From: Acetobacteraceae bacterium
GTDB taxonomy: Bacteria; Pseudomonadota; Alphaproteobacteria; Acetobacterales; Acetobacteraceae
NCBI GenBank assembly: GCA_009693865.1
Contig: SHWL01000009.1
Coordinates: forward strand, 1-62,391
Length of the DNA stretch: 62,391 bases
Direction of reading: 5' to 3'
The notes under the pieces are model-generated. The model searched no databases, was not told where the DNA came from, and saw only the letters and a program-made list of their open reading frames with translations. A program made the translations under genes and the position numbers. Positions 1-8,825 of this stretch are shown one piece after another; position 1 is the first letter of the stretch; each line of letters begins with the position of its first letter.

Positions 1-162
1 CCGCCCGGGATCGTAGCCGAAGGTCTCGGCCATGGTGGGGAGGGCGGTGGCGATCATTGTCGAGTCGAGGTTTTGCATGAACATCGCGGTCGCGACGATC
101 AACGCGGTGATCCGCGTCCGCCGGGTGACGCGGTTGGGGTCGAGTATGGGGGCCTCCGTCAT
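1..162 (-). CDS. MFS drug transporter, DHA2 (EmrB/QacA) type, N-terminal fragment
   Basis: The first 54 codons of a minus-strand gene that runs off the left edge, starting at ATG 162-160. The translation has a short basic N-terminus (MTEAPILDPNRVTRRTR), then the start of the first membrane helix with the phrase MQNLDSTMIATALP, the TM1 signature of 14-helix drug:proton antiporters (DHA2), where the acidic residue in LDxTxVxxALP is diagnostic. Expected role is inner-membrane efflux. The substrate and the rest of the gene are not visible. It lies 42 nt upstream of the plsC start codon's far end region (plsC occupies 205-891, same strand), so the two could be co-transcribed. Confidence 0.8.
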   Translation of the reverse strand, partial: MTEAPILDPNRVTRRTRITALIVATAMFMQNLDSTMIATALPTMAETFGYDPGR

Positions 163-204
163 GGCCTTATTGTGAGCCCGGGAGACAAGGCAGGAAAGGA
201 GGCT

Positions 205-891
205 TCATGTCCCGCCATACGCGGTCTGAAGCGCCGCCATCACCGCCTCCCGGGCATGCGGGCCGGTGAGGGGTTTCTGAATGACGATATGGATCGTGCC
301 CGGGGTTTTATGGAACGCGCGCCGCCCCCAGCAAAGGCCGGAATCCGTCATCACGGGGACGACCGGCACGCCGGTCCGGCTGGCCAGCGCGGCGACACCC
401 GGTTGCAGCGGAGGGTGCTCGTCCGGGTCAACGCGGGTGCCTTCCGGGAAAATGACGATATACCGGCCCTCGGCCCTCGCTCGATCGCCGCCTCGCAGCA
501 GAACCCGTATCGCTGAGCCGCCGGCCTCGCGGTCGATGGAAATCATCCCACAGACACGGATCAACCGCCCGAACAGAGGGATGAGGCTCAGTTCGCGCTT
601 CACCACGAAGCAGGAGGCCGGCACCAGCGCGAGCCAGGCGAGGATGTCGAACGCCGACTCATGCCGGGACGCGATCAGAGCTGGACCGGGTGGCAGGTTT
701 TCCCAACCGGAGACTTCCAGCCGAATGCCGCAGATCACGCGCACGGCGGCGATCTGCAGCCTGGCCCAGAAACGAGCCCAGGTTTTGATTTGCCGGGGCG
801 CGATCAGGCTGACGGCGAAGGCGGGTATCGTGAGCAGGACCGAGCTGCCGAAAAAAAACAGATTGAACAGGATGGATCGCACCAAGATCAC
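205..891 (-). CDS. plsC: 1-acyl-sn-glycerol-3-phosphate acyltransferase (PlsC)
   Basis: A 228-residue membrane acyltransferase of the PlsC/LPLAT family, which acylates lysophosphatidic acid to phosphatidic acid in phospholipid synthesis. An N-terminal hydrophobic segment (about residues 8-31) is followed by the H(x4)D catalytic motif as HESAFD (77-82) and the substrate-binding FPEGTR motif (148-153). Length is normal for the family (about 230-250). It is on the same strand as the upstream SDR (67-nt gap), so it could be the tail gene of that transcript or have its own promoter. The exact acyl acceptor cannot be told; an ornithine-lipid acyltransferase (OlsA) is possible but no OlsB lies nearby. 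Confidence 0.88.
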   Translation of the reverse strand: MILVRSILFNLFFFGSSVLLTIPAFAVSLIAPRQIKTWARFWARLQIAAVRVICGIRLEVSGWENLPPGPALIASRHESAFDILAWLALVPASCFVVKRELSLIPLFGRLIRVCGMISIDREAGGSAIRVLLRGGDRARAEGRYIVIFPEGTRVDPDEHPPLQPGVAALASRTGVPVVPVMTDSGLCWGRRAFHKTPGTIHIVIQKPLTGPHAREAVMAALQTAYGGT

Positions 892-958
892 GCGCTGGCT
901 CCGCGTGCATCGGTACCGCCGGAGGGCTTCTCGCCCCCCGCCGAGCCAGGCGGATCGA

Positions 959-1810
959 TCAAATTTCGGAGTATCCCGAGCCGCGGGACGTCACGCCGCG
1001 CCCGTCGCCCGTCTCGATCCAGCCAAACTCTTTCAGGATTTGCTGACTGTAAGTGACACGGCCGTTGACCTTGGCGGCGCCCTCGCTGGCCAGCAGCAAA
1101 GCGGCGCGCGCCATCAGGATCGGGTGCTCGCCTTTCGGGTCGTCGATGCCGGTTACGAGCTTGTGGTGGATCGTTCCGGGGGTCGGCACGATGCGGGAGG
1201 GCGACACCGCAGCGACGCTGATCCCTTCATATTGAGCGACCTCCTGCGCCAACCCCTGGGTGAACCGTTCCAACGCGGCCTTGGTGGCGCCATACATCAC
1301 GCCGCCGTGGACGATCTCGTCTTCGTACGGTCCCCGGCCGGGCCCGATGGCGGCGCCGGAGCTGATGTTGACGATGGCGCCGGACCGTTTCGGGATGAAA
1401 TCCTTCAACACTTCCTTGGACAGCATGAAGGGGCCATGCACGTTGACCGCGAAGCAGCGGAACCAGCGGTTGGTGGGATAGGTCTCGGTCGGGAGATAGT
1501 AGTTAAGGGCGGCGTTGTTCACGAGGATATCGACGGTGCCATAGGCGCGGCGAGCGGCTTCGACCAGCGCGATGCAATCGGGCTCGGTGGAGACGTCGGC
1601 GACGCAGGCGGTGGCCTCGCCGCCCGCGGCCTTGATGTTCGCGACCGTGCGGGCGAGGGAGCCTTCCAACATCCGGTGCTCGCCTTCGTTCATGGTGCGG
1701 GCAGCGCAAACGACTTTGGCGCCCTCGGCCGCGAAGAGTTCGGCGGTCAATTGGCCGATGCCGCGGCTGGCGCCGGTGACGATCGCGACCTTACCGGTTA
1801 GCTTGCCCAT
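959..1810 (-). CDS. SDR family NAD(P)-dependent oxidoreductase
   Basis: A 283-residue classical short-chain dehydrogenase. The nucleotide-binding TGASRGIG motif is at residues 12-19, NNA at 108-110, the catalytic Ser in the NISSG stretch (about 160), and Tyr/Lys as YGATK (183-187), so the active site looks intact. The C-terminal 30 residues are longer than in minimal SDRs. It lies 67 nt downstream of the family-5 binding protein on the same strand, the likely last metabolic gene of the operon beginning near 8.2 kb. The substrate is unknown; context (dioxygenases and an FAH-fold hydrolase) suggests a small oxygenated catabolite. Confidence 0.85.
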   Translation of the reverse strand: MGKLTGKVAIVTGASRGIGQLTAELFAAEGAKVVCAARTMNEGEHRMLEGSLARTVANIKAAGGEATACVADVSTEPDCIALVEAARRAYGTVDILVNNAALNYYLPTETYPTNRWFRCFAVNVHGPFMLSKEVLKDFIPKRSGAIVNISSGAAIGPGRGPYEDEIVHGGVMYGATKAALERFTQGLAQEVAQYEGISVAAVSPSRIVPTPGTIHHKLVTGIDDPKGEHPILMARAALLLASEGAAKVNGRVTYSQQILKEFGWIETGDGRGVTSRGSGYSEI

Positions 1811-1877
1811 GCTGCCGTTTCCCCTGTTTGGACCGGGGCATTGTCCGGCGAGGGGGCGGCGGGTGCAAGATGGCCGG

Positions 1878-3416
1878 TTATTTTGCCTTCAGCGTGATGT
1901 CCTCGTAGGGCGCGGCGTAGATATAACCCTTGATCAGGTTGAACCCGGACACGCCGACGCGCGGCCCAACGCCATTCAGGAATGCCAATTGCCAGATGGG
2001 GGCGTACATCCGGCTGTCATCAAGACGGCGTTGCATGTCCGTGAGGATCGCGCCGCGTTTCCCGCGGTCCATCTCCACGGCCTGCCGGTCGAACAACTCG
2101 TCGATATCAGGATAGCTGCCGTAGGCGTAAGCGCCGCCCTTGACGGCGAACACCTCGAACCTGGTGGCGGTGTTGCCGAACGCGGCGCTGCCGCCTTGTG
2201 CGATGTCCTTAAGTTTCTTCTCGGTATAGGCCTTCGCGAAGGCCGCCCGTTCCAACGGCCGCAGCTTGGCGCGGATGCCGACCGCGGCGAGGTTGTTCAG
2301 GACAATCTCCCCCAGATTCGAGTATGACACATCGCAGTTATAGAACCCCGCGTCGAACCCGTTCGGGTATCCGGCCTCCGTCAGCAGAGCGCGCGCCCGG
2401 GCGGGATCGTACTTCGGCGGCGGCACCGGAACGTAATAATCGAACGTGTCGGGGATCATACTTCCGTGGATCTTGCCATGGCCAAGCAACAGGCTCTGGT
2501 TGATGGTGTCATAATCCATCGCATACCTCGCCGCCTCGCGAACGCGCCGGTCGTGCCAGGGCGATTTCGGGTCCCACTGGTCGGGGAAATACATCCAGAA
2601 GACACCCGGACTCGAGGTCGGCTGCAGTGACAGGCCAGGGGTTTGCTCGATTGCCTTCGCGAGTTCGCCACGGATCGACAGGGCGATGTCGACCTCGCCC
2701 AACTTCAAGGCCACCAGACGCACCGTTTCATCCGGAATGACCTTGTAGACAATCCGTTTCACTGACGGTGTCTTCCGCCAATAGCCTTCGAACGCTTCCA
2801 CCGTCAGGTCCACGCCGGGCGTGAACGAAACGTACCGGTATGGGCCCGCGCCGATGGGTGCCTTCTTGAACCCCTCCTCGCCGGTTTTCAGGACGTGAGC
2901 CTTGGGCACGATCCAGCCCGCCGAGGTCGTACCGAGATAAGACATGAAGAAATCCGGCCACGGCGCTTTCATTTTGAAACGTATGGTCCGCTCGCCGGTG
3001 ATCTCGACCGCGGCGACCCGTTCCTTCATGGCCGCCGCCGACACGCCGCGGTAGCGTTCGAACGAGAAGCGAACATCCTCCGCCGTCACCGGCGTATTGT
3101 CATGAAACTTCGTCCCTGGGCGCAATACGAATTCGTACGACATGCCGTCGGGAGAAGCGGTCCAGGACTCCGCCAGCGCCGGTGCTGGGTTGCCTTCAGG
3201 TAATGCCTTCGCCAACGCATCGTGCAACAGATAGTAGAACATGTAAGGCGTAACGATCCCCGGTGCTTCCGCGGGGTCGAACCATGTAGGCGCCAGTGAG
3301 ACATGCAAGGCAATCGTCAGGGTTCCCTCTGGCGCGGCGGCGGCCGGTGCCGGAGAGCGGACGAAAAAACAGAGCGCGGCAGCCGCGAAAACGTGGCGCC
3401 AGGAGTAACGGGTCAT
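1878..3416 (-). CDS. ABC transporter substrate-binding protein, family 5 (peptide/opine/nickel type)
   Basis: A 512-residue periplasmic solute-binding protein of the SBP_bac_5 family. An N-terminal signal peptide (basic RYSWRH, hydrophobic stretch, Ala-rich cleavage region near residues 24-29) precedes typical family phrases: LAESWTASPDGMSYEFVLRPGTKFHD, PVTAEDVRFSFER and VREAARYAMDYDTI. The start ATG overlaps the stop of the upstream FAH-family gene (ATGA overlap at 3413-3416), implying translational coupling. No cognate permease or ATPase genes lie in the cluster, so this is an orphan binding protein that must use transporter subunits encoded elsewhere. The ligand is unknown. Confidence 0.88.
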   Translation of the reverse strand: MTRYSWRHVFAAAALCFFVRSPAPAAAAPEGTLTIALHVSLAPTWFDPAEAPGIVTPYMFYYLLHDALAKALPEGNPAPALAESWTASPDGMSYEFVLRPGTKFHDNTPVTAEDVRFSFERYRGVSAAAMKERVAAVEITGERTIRFKMKAPWPDFFMSYLGTTSAGWIVPKAHVLKTGEEGFKKAPIGAGPYRYVSFTPGVDLTVEAFEGYWRKTPSVKRIVYKVIPDETVRLVALKLGEVDIALSIRGELAKAIEQTPGLSLQPTSSPGVFWMYFPDQWDPKSPWHDRRVREAARYAMDYDTINQSLLLGHGKIHGSMIPDTFDYYVPVPPPKYDPARARALLTEAGYPNGFDAGFYNCDVSYSNLGEIVLNNLAAVGIRAKLRPLERAAFAKAYTEKKLKDIAQGGSAAFGNTATRFEVFAVKGGAYAYGSYPDIDELFDRQAVEMDRGKRGAILTDMQRRLDDSRMYAPIWQLAFLNGVGPRVGVSGFNLIKGYIYAAPYEDITLKAK

Positions 3417-4198
3417 GCCGCCGCCCTCACGAACCGGTTCCGCAACACCCCCAGCCCGGTCAACTCGACCTCCACGACGTCCCCATGCACGAGATCGGGC
3501 GAGGTTCCGTCCGTGCCCATCCAGATCACGTCGCCGGGATACAGCGTCATGTATTTCGTCATCGCCGCGATGTAGTGCGCGATACCGAAGATCATGTCGT
3601 TGGTTTTGAACCGTAGATCTTCCTTACCGTTGACCCGCACGACGGTGTCCATCGCGTCCAGGTTCACCTCGGTCTCGATCCATGGGCCCATCGGCTTGAA
3701 CGTATCGGTGTTCTTGCCACGCCAGAACGTCCTGTCGCCGCGCTGCCATGTCCGTTCGCTGACATCGTTACCGATTGTGTAGCCGAACACGCAGGAGAAC
3801 GCGTTTTCCTCGGTCAGGTGTTTCGCCTGCTTGCCGATGATGACGACCAACTCGCCCTCATAGTTCATTTTGGGCGGCGCGTGCGCGGGGATGACGACGT
3901 CCTCCCCATCCGCGATCAACGCGTTGCAGGCGCGGTAGCCGATGTCGGCCTTCTCCGGAAACACCGGTTTCGCACCGCGCTTTTCCGCCATTTCCCGGAT
4001 ATGCGTCGCGTAATTGATGCCGGCGCAATAGAAGGTTTTCGGAATGACCGGCACTTCCAGCTTCACATTCGGTAGACGGTGTGTCTTGCCGATCGGCTTC
4101 GCGTCACCCCACGGCTCGCCGGATATTTCGGAAATTGTCTCGCCGGACAACGAGCCGTACGCCGTGTGTCCGTCAGCGGTGAACCTGACCCATTTCAT
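3413..4198 (-). CDS. Fumarylacetoacetate hydrolase (FAH) family protein
   Basis: A 261-residue member of the FAH superfamily, which cleaves C-C bonds or decarboxylates/isomerises beta-diketo acids using a divalent metal. Family hallmarks are FYCAGINYATHIREM near residue 57, the metal-ligand region MNYEGELVVIIGK (Glu-x-Glu) and the C-terminal GDVIWMGTDGTSP. The small N-terminal domain typical of 2-hydroxyhepta-2,4-diene-1,7-dioate isomerase-like proteins is present. A strong AGAGGAG lies upstream of ATG 4198. It sits 12 nt after the third dioxygenase and overlaps the binding-protein gene downstream, so it probably acts on a product of the dioxygenase pathway. Confidence 0.87.
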   Translation of the reverse strand: MKWVRFTADGHTAYGSLSGETISEISGEPWGDAKPIGKTHRLPNVKLEVPVIPKTFYCAGINYATHIREMAEKRGAKPVFPEKADIGYRACNALIADGEDVVIPAHAPPKMNYEGELVVIIGKQAKHLTEENAFSCVFGYTIGNDVSERTWQRGDRTFWRGKNTDTFKPMGPWIETEVNLDAMDTVVRVNGKEDLRFKTNDMIFGIAHYIAAMTKYMTLYPGDVIWMGTDGTSPDLVHGDVVEVELTGLGVLRNRFVRAAA

Positions 4199-4210
4199 GT
4201 GCGTCTCCTC

Positions 4211-5119
4211 TTATGCGGCCGCGCGGGCGAGTTGCAGGAACGCCGGATCGAAGACCTTGTTGGCCATGATCTGGCAACGCCGCATCAGCCTGATGTCGTC
4301 TGGGCCGTAATCGTCGATGGCCCGGTGGATGGTGCCGATATGATCCCAGATGATCAGATCGTGTTCGGTCCAATGGTGGGTGTGACGGAAGCGCATTTCC
4401 AACTGATGTTCGAACAGCAGGTTCAGCGTCCGGTCGCTTTCATCCGGGGGCAATTCATTGATCCGGGTCGTGTAGCCGGGATTGCAATACAGCACCTTCC
4501 GGCCGGAAATCGGGTGCGTCAGGAACAAGGGGTGCGTCACCGGCGGGCGAGCGCGCCGCTGTTCGTCCGTCATCGGCGGCCGGTCGGCACCTTTGTCCAC
4601 TCGCATATGTTCCCAGAATTTCTCGAAGCTGTGGCTGGCCGTCATCCCGGTCAGGCGCGCCTTCAGGTCCTCCGGCAACGCGTCATGGGCCGCGTGCATA
4701 TTGGAGAATTCCGTGCCACCCAGCGGCTTGCCATCCCGGCGAGGTATCCGGATGCCGTAAAGCAGGTTCACGAACCCCATCGTTTCGCGGTACGACATGT
4801 CCGTGTGCCAGTCCTGCCCAGCGTAGGCGGCGCCGATATATTGGCCATTTTCTTTGAGGTTCGATAGAGTGCCGACGCCGCCATAAGCTTTATCGATGAC
4901 GGTTTGGCCCGGCACCGGCTGGCCCTGAATATCTCCGAAGCGCAATGAGAATGCCTGAAACTCGTCAATTTCGAAATGCATGTCCGGGAAATGCAATACG
5001 CCGTGAGCGCCCAGAGCATTCAGAACCCGGCCAAAATCGCGATCGCTGACCGGCGAGGACAAATCCAGGCCGTGTACCGTGGCGCCCAATACCGCCCCCG
5101 TTGGCTCGATCTTCAGCAT
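4211..5119 (-). CDS. TauD/TfdA family Fe(II)/2-oxoglutarate dioxygenase (copy 1, promoter-distal)
   Basis: A 302-residue non-heme iron dioxygenase. The facial triad looks complete: His105 and Asp107 in DWHTDMSY, distal His265 in WDHIGTIHRAI, with an Arg 12 residues later (R277) for 2-oxoglutarate binding. It is a clear paralogue of the two genes upstream, sharing EPTGAVLGA at the N-terminus, KPLGGTEFSNMH, THPxxGRKVLYCNPG and LxRRCQ near the C-terminus. The gap to copy 2 is 4 nt, with GAGGAA directly before the start. Members oxidise taurine, chlorophenoxyacetates and similar ethers or sulfonates; the substrate here is unknown. Confidence 0.88.
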   Translation of the reverse strand: MLKIEPTGAVLGATVHGLDLSSPVSDRDFGRVLNALGAHGVLHFPDMHFEIDEFQAFSLRFGDIQGQPVPGQTVIDKAYGGVGTLSNLKENGQYIGAAYAGQDWHTDMSYRETMGFVNLLYGIRIPRRDGKPLGGTEFSNMHAAHDALPEDLKARLTGMTASHSFEKFWEHMRVDKGADRPPMTDEQRRARPPVTHPLFLTHPISGRKVLYCNPGYTTRINELPPDESDRTLNLLFEHQLEMRFRHTHHWTEHDLIIWDHIGTIHRAIDDYGPDDIRLMRRCQIMANKVFDPAFLQLARAAA

Positions 5120-5123
5120 TTCC

Positions 5124-6026
5124 TCACGCCGCCTGGGCCAGGCGCGCGAAACCTGGATCGAAGATTTTTGTCGCCATCACCTGGCAGCGGCGGATCAGCC
5201 GAATTTCGTCCGGACCGTAATCGGCGATCGCGCGGTGGATCGTGCCGAGATTGTCCCACATCAGAAGATCCTTTTCGGTCCAGTGGTTCGTGTAGCGGAA
5301 CTGGTCCCGCAACTGGAACTCGAACAAATAAGCCAGCAGCTCATCGCTTTCGGGGCGCGGCATGCCTTCGATACGATCGGTGAAGCCGGGGTTGCAATAC
5401 AGCACTTTCCGCCCGGTGATGGGATGGGTCAGGAAAATCGGGTGCGGCACCGGGGGACGCATCCGCCGCTGTTCCTCGGTCAACGCCGGTCTCTGGCTGC
5501 CGCGGTCGTTCCGCATGTGATCCCAGAATTTCGTGAAGTCGTGGATCCCAATGGCGCCGTCCAACCGGGTTTTAATGTCTGCCGGCAGCGCGTCGTACAC
5601 CATGTGCATGTTGGAGAACTCGGTGCCGCCAAGAGGTTTGCCGTCGCGCATGGGGATGCGCACGCCGTACAGCACGTTCACGAACCCCGTGACATCTCGA
5701 TAAGTCATGTCGGTGTGCCAGTCCTGACCGGCATCGGGGCTACCGATATATTGACCGTTCTCTTTCAGGTTCGAGAGAATACCGACCTCCGGAAATTCCC
5801 GTTTCGCATCGGCCTTCCCGATGGGATTCCCTTGGATCTCCCCAAACAGCCCCGAAAATCGGCTCACGTCTCCGGGGTTCAGGTCCTGATTGGGAAACCT
5901 CAGAACGCCGTGATCGCCAAGCGCGCGCAGAATGATACGGAAATCATCGTCCCGCATGGGTTTCGACAAATCGACGTCCAGGATGGCCGCGCCGAGTACC
6001 GCGCCCGTGGGTTCAACGCGAATCAT
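5124..6026 (-). CDS. TauD/TfdA family Fe(II)/2-oxoglutarate dioxygenase (copy 2, middle)
   Basis: The 300-residue middle member of the tandem set. The HxD motif appears as DWHTDMTY and the distal His as MWDNLGTIHRAI with a downstream Arg, so iron and 2-oxoglutarate sites are retained. It differs most from its sisters at the N-terminal third (VDLSKPMRDDDF) and at WDN in place of WDH before the distal His. Those positions line the active-site mouth in this fold, so substrate preference may have diverged. A good AGAGGAG lies upstream of ATG 6026. The gap to copy 3 is 28 nt. Confidence 0.88.
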   Translation of the reverse strand: MIRVEPTGAVLGAAILDVDLSKPMRDDDFRIILRALGDHGVLRFPNQDLNPGDVSRFSGLFGEIQGNPIGKADAKREFPEVGILSNLKENGQYIGSPDAGQDWHTDMTYRDVTGFVNVLYGVRIPMRDGKPLGGTEFSNMHMVYDALPADIKTRLDGAIGIHDFTKFWDHMRNDRGSQRPALTEEQRRMRPPVPHPIFLTHPITGRKVLYCNPGFTDRIEGMPRPESDELLAYLFEFQLRDQFRYTNHWTEKDLLMWDNLGTIHRAIADYGPDEIRLIRRCQVMATKIFDPGFARLAQAA

Positions 6027-6054
6027 ACGAGTCTCCTCTTTCCCTCGCCGCCCA

Positions 6055-6960
6055 TTACGCGGCCCATGCCAACCGGGTAAACTCGGGCTCGAAAACTTTG
6101 TTCGCCATCACCTGGCAGCGCCGCATCAATCTGATCTCATCCGGCCGGTAATCGGCGATCGCCTGGTGGATCGTGCCGATATGATCCCAGATCAGCAAAT
6201 CGTTCTCCGTCCATCGATGCGTGTAACGGAACCGGGTTTGAAGCTGATGATCGTAGAGATATCGTAGCATCGCGTGGCTTTCCGCTTCCGGCAGCTCATT
6301 GATGCGGATCGAGTAGCCCGGGTTGCAATACAGGACTTTCTTGCCGGTAATCGGATGCGTCATGAACAGCGGATGCACCACGGGAGGACGGCGGCGGCGC
6401 TGCTCATCCGTCATCGGCGGGCGGCCGCTGTTCTTGTTTTCTCGCATGTTGTTCCAGAATTTCTCGAACGCATGTGTGACGGTGGCATCGGCCAGACGGG
6501 TTTTGATATCATCCGGCAACGTCTCCCAGGCCGCGTGCATGTTGGAAAATTCGGTGCCGCCCAGAGGCTTGCCGTCTCGCCGAGGTATCTTGATTCCGTA
6601 CAGCACGTTCACGAACCCGATCACGTCGCGATAGGACATGTCGGTGTGCCAGTCCTGCCCGGCGTCGGCGGCGCCAATATATTTGCCGTTTTCCTTGATG
6701 TTCGACAGGATCCCGACCACCGGCAGTTCCTTGCCGTCCTTGGTCAACGGACCGGACGATGGCCCCTGAATATCGCCGAACAACTGGGAAAAACGGCGGA
6801 CGTCATCTTCTTCAAGCCGCTGATCCGGGAAGCGCAGCACTCCGTATTGGCCCAGGGCCGCCAGAACCTGGCCGAACTCCTGGTCCGGGATCGGCTTCGC
6901 CGCGTCCAGGCCATGAACCGTGGCACCAAGGATCGCGCCAGCCGGTTCGATCGTGAGCAT
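6055..6960 (-). CDS. TauD/TfdA family Fe(II)/2-oxoglutarate dioxygenase (copy 3, promoter-proximal)
   Basis: The 301-residue first-transcribed dioxygenase of the three. DWHTDMSY supplies His and Asp, WDHIGTIHQAI the distal His, and DEIRLMRR the Arg. A GGAGG Shine-Dalgarno sits 7 nt before ATG 6960. By eye the three proteins share well over half of their residues and have almost the same length, so the array arose by tandem duplication rather than by assembly of distant family members. It follows the M28-like gene by 70 nt on the same strand; that gap (6961-7030) is a candidate place for an internal promoter, although I see no clear motif. Confidence 0.88.
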   Translation of the reverse strand: MLTIEPAGAILGATVHGLDAAKPIPDQEFGQVLAALGQYGVLRFPDQRLEEDDVRRFSQLFGDIQGPSSGPLTKDGKELPVVGILSNIKENGKYIGAADAGQDWHTDMSYRDVIGFVNVLYGIKIPRRDGKPLGGTEFSNMHAAWETLPDDIKTRLADATVTHAFEKFWNNMRENKNSGRPPMTDEQRRRRPPVVHPLFMTHPITGKKVLYCNPGYSIRINELPEAESHAMLRYLYDHQLQTRFRYTHRWTENDLLIWDHIGTIHQAIADYRPDEIRLMRRCQVMANKVFEPEFTRLAWAA

Positions 6961-7030
6961 CGTCAGCCTCCGTTAGCTACCGGTTGGTATTTTACGCGTT
7001 CCGCGCCGCCGGGTCCAATCCGGGGCGCCA

Positions 7031-8203
7031 TTACCTTGTCAACGCCCGGACCATCGCGGCAGCGCCAGCCGCGGCACGCTCGATCGCCGGCAGGTCAACC
7101 GCGCGCGGCCAGCGATCCTGAGGGAGGTGAAACAGCGGGTTACTGCCGACGAGCGTGACGTAGCGTCCGCCCATCCGATGAATGTCACGCGTTTCGCCGC
7201 TTGGCACCAGGGTTTCCGGCGCCACGGTGTCGGGCGGTTGTCCGGCCTCGGTCAGGGCAAGGCGCATGGCCTCCCGCAACGGCCCGTCCGCCGATTGGAT
7301 CGACAATTTTCCGCCGCGGGCGCCGATATTCGCGCCGTAATGAACCCAGATCGCGCCGCCGGGGTGGTCCCATCCGGACCGGCGTTCCAGGAATGCATCC
7401 AAACCGAGATGCCCCAACTCATGCCCGCTGTTCGCGGTCATCACGACATCGCAAGAAGGTGGCGTTTCAATCAGCGATCGCAATGTCTCCAGCCAGCATA
7501 CAAGTCCGCCGCCTCGTTCGGAGGTCGATTGCCACCAGGAGGATCGTGGTGTCATCACGACGACCGGTGGCCGCGCGCGGGCGCGGCCGGGGATCGTGAC
7601 CACGACATTGCGCGCCGCGGCTTCGGTCCGCCGGTAGTTGCTAATCACACGTAACGGTTCCGCATCCGGCGCAACCGCTACATGAATCGCGGGACACCCA
7701 TGGGGTGTCCGGAATTGTTCCGCGTTCAGAAGACCGAGGCCCGGCTCCGTGCCCTGGCAAACTATCACCAGCGCGGCGGTATCCGAGGCATGACGCATCG
7801 CGCGGTAGTCCGGTGTGTAGACCGCCTGAGGTGATAGCGGCATGACGCCGATGTGCCCCGCGATGCCCTCGGGTCCGGTGGGTGAGGAATCGAACACCGG
7901 AATGCCTTCGATCCGGCCGTCCTTGGTTTCGAGCCAGCAGGATACGGGATCGATCCGGCTCAGGCTGAAGGTTTCAATCGATACCTTCGCGCCCATGGAA
8001 GCCGCCTCCCGCGCGAGCCAATCGGCGCCCGCCGTATCCCCTTCCGTGCCGGTCCGGTGGATGCCTTGCGCATCCCATGACTGGAGCCAGACCGAGGCAT
8101 TCATGGGGTGCGCGATTGCTTGGACATCGAAGGTCTCCCGAACGTTGGTGCCACGATGGCGCCGCGCGCGCCTTGGTTCAAGCGGGGGCGCCAACACTCG
8201 CAT
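7031..8203 (-). CDS. M28-peptidase-like protein with degenerate metal site
   Basis: About 390 residues from ATG 8203; ATG 8104 (357 residues) is an alternative start because the first 33 residues are Arg-rich and neither start has a good Shine-Dalgarno. The layout resembles M28 aminopeptidases: an inserted PA-like region near residues 110-200, then a zinc-peptidase-like half with ANSGHELGHLG in place of the usual GEExGLxGS, and a C-terminal FHLPQDRW matching the final His-containing YHTxxDT. The first zinc ligands are not there: the expected HxD region reads MTPRSSWWQ. It may be a binding or inactive homologue. It is probably the first gene of the dioxygenase cluster. Confidence 0.6.
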   Translation of the reverse strand: MRVLAPPLEPRRARRHRGTNVRETFDVQAIAHPMNASVWLQSWDAQGIHRTGTEGDTAGADWLAREAASMGAKVSIETFSLSRIDPVSCWLETKDGRIEGIPVFDSSPTGPEGIAGHIGVMPLSPQAVYTPDYRAMRHASDTAALVIVCQGTEPGLGLLNAEQFRTPHGCPAIHVAVAPDAEPLRVISNYRRTEAAARNVVVTIPGRARARPPVVVMTPRSSWWQSTSERGGGLVCWLETLRSLIETPPSCDVVMTANSGHELGHLGLDAFLERRSGWDHPGGAIWVHYGANIGARGGKLSIQSADGPLREAMRLALTEAGQPPDTVAPETLVPSGETRDIHRMGGRYVTLVGSNPLFHLPQDRWPRAVDLPAIERAAAGAAAMVRALTR

Positions 8204-8258
8204 TGCACGCTGGTCCGGCCAGCTTTAGCTTGCGCCGAAGTTGTAAGGAACCAAAGCC

Positions 8259-8825
8259 ATGGCAAGCGATATCGCCGAACGGCGCGCCCAGGCGTGTGAG
8301 AAGTTCATGACCCGGGTGCATAAGATCACGGCGAAGGAGGGGATCACGCCCTCGGCCCTGCACGCGATCAAGAAGAGGCTGGTGGCGCTGGCTGAGAAGA
8401 CGGATCTTTTTCCGTTGGGCGATTTTGAGATGCCGGTGGCGCAGGGGCGCAATCATCCTCTGCTGGTCGAGGAGGGCGATGGGCACGGCCTGTACCTGAC
8501 CATCGGCTTGCCGGGAAAGGAGGCGGCGCCGCACGACCATGGGGTCTGGTGCGTCAACGCGGCGGTCTCCGGACAGGAACGGCATACGATGTATCGGCGT
8601 GCCAGCGATGACCAGGTGACCCAGGTGGGGGAGGTGATGGTCGCGCCGGGCAACGGCATGGCGATGGCCGATCATGACATCCATGCCACGGCGGTCGTTG
8701 GGTCCGAGCCGGCGATTGGGCTGGCGCTGTATGGTTATGCGCTGACGCGGTTTCCATCGGTGGTTTGGTTCCATCCCGAATTTTCCTCGGTCCGGGCGAC
8801 CGCGTCCCGGCGTCTGACCGCGTGA
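8259..8825 (+). CDS. Cysteine dioxygenase type I-like cupin protein
   Basis: A 188-residue protein with the double-stranded beta-helix (cupin) fold of cysteine dioxygenase relatives. The metal-binding region APHDHGVWCVNAAVSG supplies two His, and a third His follows in MADHDIHATAVV. True CDO also has a Cys-Tyr crosslink pair; that is not evident, so thiol oxidation is only a suggestion. AAGGAA lies upstream of the ATG. The stop overlaps the ferredoxin start by one base (TGATG), so the two are co-translated and may form an oxygenase-electron carrier pair. It is divergent from the M28-like gene. Confidence 0.65.
   Translation: MASDIAERRAQACEKFMTRVHKITAKEGITPSALHAIKKRLVALAEKTDLFPLGDFEMPVAQGRNHPLLVEEGDGHGLYLTIGLPGKEAAPHDHGVWCVNAAVSGQERHTMYRRASDDQVTQVGEVMVAPGNGMAMADHDIHATAVVGSEPAIGLALYGYALTRFPSVVWFHPEFSSVRATASRRLTA

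Noticed and set aside
281..1801. 506-codon plus-strand open frame over plsC and the SDR
   Set aside because: Antisense to two clear enzyme genes on the minus strand, with no domain signature.
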